This document shows, in pieces, positions 52,675 through 64,000 of a DNA stretch of 64,000 nt; positions within the stretch are counted from its first letter, which is position 1, and every line of letters starts with the position of its first letter. The DNA is taken from positions 2,170,001-2,234,000 of the forward strand of contig JAUPFP010000036.1 in the NCBI GenBank assembly GCA_036925085.1, written 5' to 3'. The translations under genes and the position numbers were made by a program. The notes under the pieces were generated by a model. It was given only the letters and a program-made list of their open reading frames with translations, had not been told where the DNA came from and searched no databases. Origin of the DNA: Brachycybe producta (Eukaryota > Arthropoda > Diplopoda > Playtdesmida > Andrognathidae).

Positions 52675-52975
52675 TGTCATGAATGACAAAGCGCTGAATA
52701 AGCGCCAAATGGAACAAACGCCAAACTGAATAACCGCCAAATTTTTGGCTTTTATTCAGTTTGGCGTTTGTTCAGTTTGGCGTTTGTTCAGTTTGGCGCT
52801 TGTTCCATTTGGCGTTTGTTCCATTTGGCGTTGGTTCCATTTGGCGTTGGTTCCATTTGGCGTTGGTTCCATTTGGCGTTGGTTCCATTTGGCGTTGGTT
52901 CCGTTTGGCGTTGGTTCCATTTGGCGTTGGTTCCATTTGGCGTTGGTTCCATTTGGCGCTTGTTCAGCGCCACCC
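52675..52975. repeat. 16-base minisatellite GTTCCATTTGGCGTTG with inverted head
   Basis: From about 52755 to 52970 the unit TTTGGCGTTGGTTCCA repeats more than ten times, with early units GTTCAGTTTGGCG. Upstream, 52690-52740 holds the inverse (GCGCCAAATGGAACAAACGCC), so head and array can fold on each other. Because the unit is 16 bases, all three frames are open on the plus strand and give the same repeating peptide in rotation. Confidence 0.9.
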
Positions 52976-53869
52976 TATATATATCTAAATGATTGAAAAA
53001 TAGCAAGTATAATTTTTTTATGATTAATTTTGTGCGGAATTTTTCTGTGCGGAAAAAAAACACGATTAACTTGAAGGATTACAAAATAAAAATTATAAAC
53101 AGCATTTTTTTGCTCTTGTGTTTGAACTTAGAACCCTGGTGAGAGAGGCTTCAAGTTGAAGATTTCTTCTTGAATTCGAGCTTGAAAAAAAATAATTCAA
53201 TTTTAATCTACCATTAATGCGTTTTAATTGGTTAATTTTTATGGGTTTGAGTTAATTCTTAGATATTATTGACAAGAGGTGTTAGAATTTTCATATTAGT
53301 GAAAAGGGGGGGGGGGATAGTGACGATGACGTCATCTTAATTTTAACATTGAATCCTGGATTCAAAATGGTTGAAGGTTATTGAACCTCGTAGTCTTTTT
53401 TTTTTTTCGTTCTTTTCTGTGGCTCACTTTGTTGAGGGTGGATTGAAGAAGAAGAGGGTGAAAGGGAAGGGGAGGAGTAATGAAGGGGGAGAGAGAGAGA
53501 GAGAGGAGATTGCGTCATAACACGTACTGACGTCAGAAAATGCGTCATATCCGTATTACTTTGCATATGCAGAGAGAGAGAGAGACTTCGTTGCTGGAAA
53601 ATTATTTTCGTTTTAGAAATCAATTGTTGGAATAAAAATAAGGACAATTCTTTCTGTCTCCTCTTGAGACCCTGGATTTTTTGGTAGGATATTAAATTTT
53701 TTTTTTTCGCACATGCGAAAAAACGTACATATTTTTATTCGCAAATTTTAATTGAAACAAGTTTTATACGATTATTCTATGAAAATTAGTTGAAGGATAC
53801 AGGTACAATGCGTTCAGTTCGTAAACGCTTCTGAAATAAGTTTGAAACAGCTTGCCGTGATATATGAGG

Positions 53870-54074
53870 ACAGGCAGTTAGAAATCGGCAAGAACTTCAG
53901 TTGGCTCCGCCCTTATGACGACCGGCAACTTCTAATTGGTTTGTTGTGTGGTTCGACGTTGAAAAGGGAGCGGAGCATGTAACGTCAGACTACATAACAA
54001 ACCAATTAGAAGTTGCCGGTCGTCATAACAAGGGCGGAGCCAACTGAAGTTCTTACCGATTTCTAACTGGCTGT
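53870..54074. mobile_element. Family A palindromic MITE, copy 3
   Basis: ACAGGCAGTTAGAAATCGGC and the inverted ACAGCCAGTTAGAAATCGGT ends, AACTTCAGTTGGCTCCGCCC arms, centre GAAAAGGGAGCGGAGCATGT. 205 bases. Confidence 0.88.
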
Positions 54075-55817
54075 TACTGTATGAGGTGCCATTCATGTCG
54101 TAATATGTCCAATTTCTTATTCTGTGTGAATGGCACCTCTTACCACAGCAAGCTGCTTCAGTTACTTCAAAAGCGCTTTATTACCATCTGAACCGCACCA
54201 ATTGTATAAGGTTATAGGTGAGTCTCTGTTGGTCTCCTCTTACTTAAAATTTGATGGAATCAGATGTTAAAATACATTTAAATACACTGTGTTTTATATT
54301 TTTATATGACACATACGAAAAGGAAGTTTGAATGGTTGTATTTAATAAGAATAACATCCGGTTATGAAAACAGAAAGAGGACATTTGAATCGGGATTGGA
54401 AAAGGTGGTGGTGAATGTTGTCTGGGTTTTGTTAGGGGAGAAAGGAAAGAAGGGGTGGCGGGGGAGGATTGATTCTAAGAAAAATGAAATTTGGTTAATA
54501 TTACAAACAAGTGTTTTGTTTAGTTATTTTTCATCTCTGTGAATTAGATGATCATTTGATGACTTCAAAATTATGATGATGGCTCGTCGTCGAAATTGTA
54601 CAAGAAGAAGGCGGCGGGCGGCGTTTGAAAGTTTGCATCAAAACAAAGGCATTTAGTTATCACTCTTGTAGTGTATAATTGACTGAAACAGTATTATAAC
54701 TGATCTATAGGCGAAGCAAATAAAGTGTGATTTCCATATTAGGGGTAACTGGTGATGATGCATCATGGGTAGTGGATTGTAGGTTGCATGGCAATTGGTT
54801 AAAAAGGTTTGCATTTCGGAGCAAAGCTTCCGCTTGATGTTTGTAGCTGACGCTTTTTGTTTTTCTTCCAAACTTCAACATATATTGAGTTTTCAAATGA
54901 AACACAAGAGTTTAAAATAGTATTCGGAAACTCCTACCATATTAGATAAGGTAGGAGCACGTTCATTTATCATCTGCAGACTGGCTTCATCGCGCGATGA
55001 CACCATCTTGAGTGTGGCGCAATGAATTTTGACAGATTAGTTTTAAACTGCACATGTTAATCAGGTTAACCATGGTGTCTCGCATTCTTGTTATTATCGG
55101 CTTCTAACGACATTAACAGAATGGGAAATATCGGATTAACCAATTGTGTGAGAGACACATTTAGTAATGGCAACGAAATCCTAATTTATGGAATATTCTA
55201 ATCTCTCTCTCTCTCTCCTAGCAGTCGGTCGACTCTTCCTAGTGGTCATTTTTAAGTCATTGTAGGTCATTTTTACTATGCAGTGTGAACACTGTATAAT
55301 AAAATCCAAACAATTGTTGAACAATCAAAAAGAACTCAATTGTGTAGACTAAAAGCGTTCCGGAATGTACATAGGCCTACCATATACTCAGCAAAGGTCA
55401 TGGACGAGGTCGAGCACCATCAACGTAAGAGGGCGCTCGATATTGCTCATGATTTGTGACGAAATTCAAGAAGAAAACTTAAGTCATGCAAACTGCAACT
55501 TGAAACCTCTTGATTAGAGAGTTCGAACATAAGGTTTCATTGAATAATATCAACTAGGTTTGGTAGAAAATAGCCTCCAATACACTTTCAGACCGGTTCA
55601 CACCCATAGACGCTATATTTAAGTCTATGAATATATGGTCTGGCCATGGTGTATTTGAGGCTATTTTCTACTAAATCCATGGAAAAAACTGTTTTTTACT
55701 AGAATTTTAAGAAGTTTTTAAACAATTTTTTCAAAATATGATTTTGTGTATATTAATTACTTTATTTTTTCTCTGTATTTTCAGGTATTTTTTTAGTTTC
55801 TTAATTATTTAGTCACA

Positions 55818-63364
<7,547 letters not shown>

Positions 63365-63394
63365 TAGAAAAAAATAATTCATAACGATCAAACT

Positions 63395-63923
63395 ACGGAT
63401 GTCCGATTTGATTAATCGGAAAATTGGGGAGTTTTTTTTTGTTGTTGTTGCTCCGATTAATCGTATAAATTGATTCGATTCAAGCTTCGTCTTCATTTTC
63501 TGATTCGATACGATCGATCGTAAAAATGGAATGATTCGATTTAAAACGTCTACACGATTATTTATTTGAATTTATTTCTCAAAATTTTACAAATCGAGTG
63601 CCCAAATGTCAGCATGACGTCACTCGGAGTAACTTGATAAGTTATGCTAACAATTACGCAAGTTTCTAAAACTTATGTCGAAATCTTAATTATTTTAACG
63701 GCCGTTGATATTATTGGTGACGTCATTAGAAACTTTTCTATTAACGTTTTCGCAAATTTCTAACCCCTATACCGCATTTAAGATGATTGTGGACCTAAGG
63801 AGGAGGGGAGGCTTTATAATTAATAATCGAATCGGGTATAATTCCCGTTTTTTAAAATCAGAATCAAGTCTTCTGTTGCGATTCATAAGAATCGATCTGT
63901 TAATGACTTTGGACATCCCTAGG
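63395..63923. mobile_element. Putative MITE in GNB1 intron 4
   Basis: ACGGATGTCCGATTTGATTAATCGG on the left and CATTAACAGATCGATTC-type inverse with GACTTTGGACATCCCTAGG on the right. Interior is rich in GATTCGAT and AATCGAATC motifs. The right end is degenerate. Nothing coding seen from 63355 to the window end. Confidence 0.5.
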
Positions 63924-64000
63924 AGAAAAAGAAATATAAGTAGGTCTGATTGGTGCTGTTGTTATTTTCGTCGTCTTTGTGTTTTTTTCTGAAGTGCACT

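Larger units (their letters stand above)
50761..55811. other. Low-complexity spacer or GNB1 5' intron
   Basis: Purine-rich GA/GGAG tracts (50880-51130), poly-T tracts (51680-52320), a minisatellite (52675-52975), a family A MITE (53870) and GA/CT runs (53490-53585). Long proline- or phenylalanine-rich frames on both strands are low-complexity shadows. A GAGGTGCCATTCA/TGAATGGCACCTC inverted pair lies at 54084-54141. No gene seen. Confidence 0.5.

Noticed and set aside
52745-53063. Repetitive peptides in all frames
   Set aside because: Produced by the 16-base minisatellite.

Overview
This window is AT-rich animal nuclear DNA: intron-rich protein genes with GT-AG introns, CCTAA/TTAGG-type short repeats, and a very dense load of short palindromic (MITE-like) elements. 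Six gene families were recognised from their reading: B3GALT6, FBXO42 (fragment), UBE2J2, a HHIP-like sugar-dehydrogenase-fold protein, PLOD (lysyl hydroxylase) and GNB1. Two more genes are an oig-4 type immunoglobulin-domain gene and a multi-pass membrane protein that resembles a DMT transporter. An oig-4 gene points to an invertebrate, probably a protostome. TTAGG motifs are compatible with an arthropod but do not prove it.

Layout. 1-857: B3GALT6 (minus strand, 3' end cut by the window). 1630-3125: a small satellite array. 4830-5465: N-terminal exons of FBXO42 (minus) with no visible 3' half. 5876-10890: a large satellite array with the same unit in the opposite orientation. 12494-14031: complete UBE2J2 (plus). 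15668-21992: a seven-exon HHIP-like gene (minus) whose introns are full of MITEs. 21993-28150: repeat-rich intergenic DNA with one promoter-like spot. 28173-32165: a five-exon membrane protein (plus). 32166-37356: repeats. 37357-48938: an 18-exon PLOD gene (minus), carrying the three-exon oig-4 gene (39638-40395, plus) inside intron 11. 48939-55817: low-complexity intergenic DNA with a possible GNB1 5' exon. 55818 to the window end: GNB1 (plus), first four coding exons. Its 6.8 kb intron 1 holds an unexplained set of three short open exons (57105-57540).

The genes are not one pathway. B3GALT6 (proteoglycan linker synthesis) and PLOD (collagen lysine hydroxylation) both serve extracellular matrix biosynthesis in the secretory pathway. 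UBE2J2 (ER-anchored ubiquitin conjugation) and FBXO42 (SCF substrate receptor) both serve ubiquitination. The human orthologs of B3GALT6, UBE2J2, GNB1, PLOD1 and FBXO42 all lie on chromosome 1p36, so the window looks like a surviving piece of an ancient animal linkage group.

The rest is mostly mobile DNA. At least seven palindromic families occur, plus a higher-order satellite whose unit contains a tRNA-like segment and telomere-like motifs, a hAT-like element with a target duplication, minisatellites, and several long near-perfect hairpins. All coordinates and splice sites were worked out by hand from the sequence; no searches were run.
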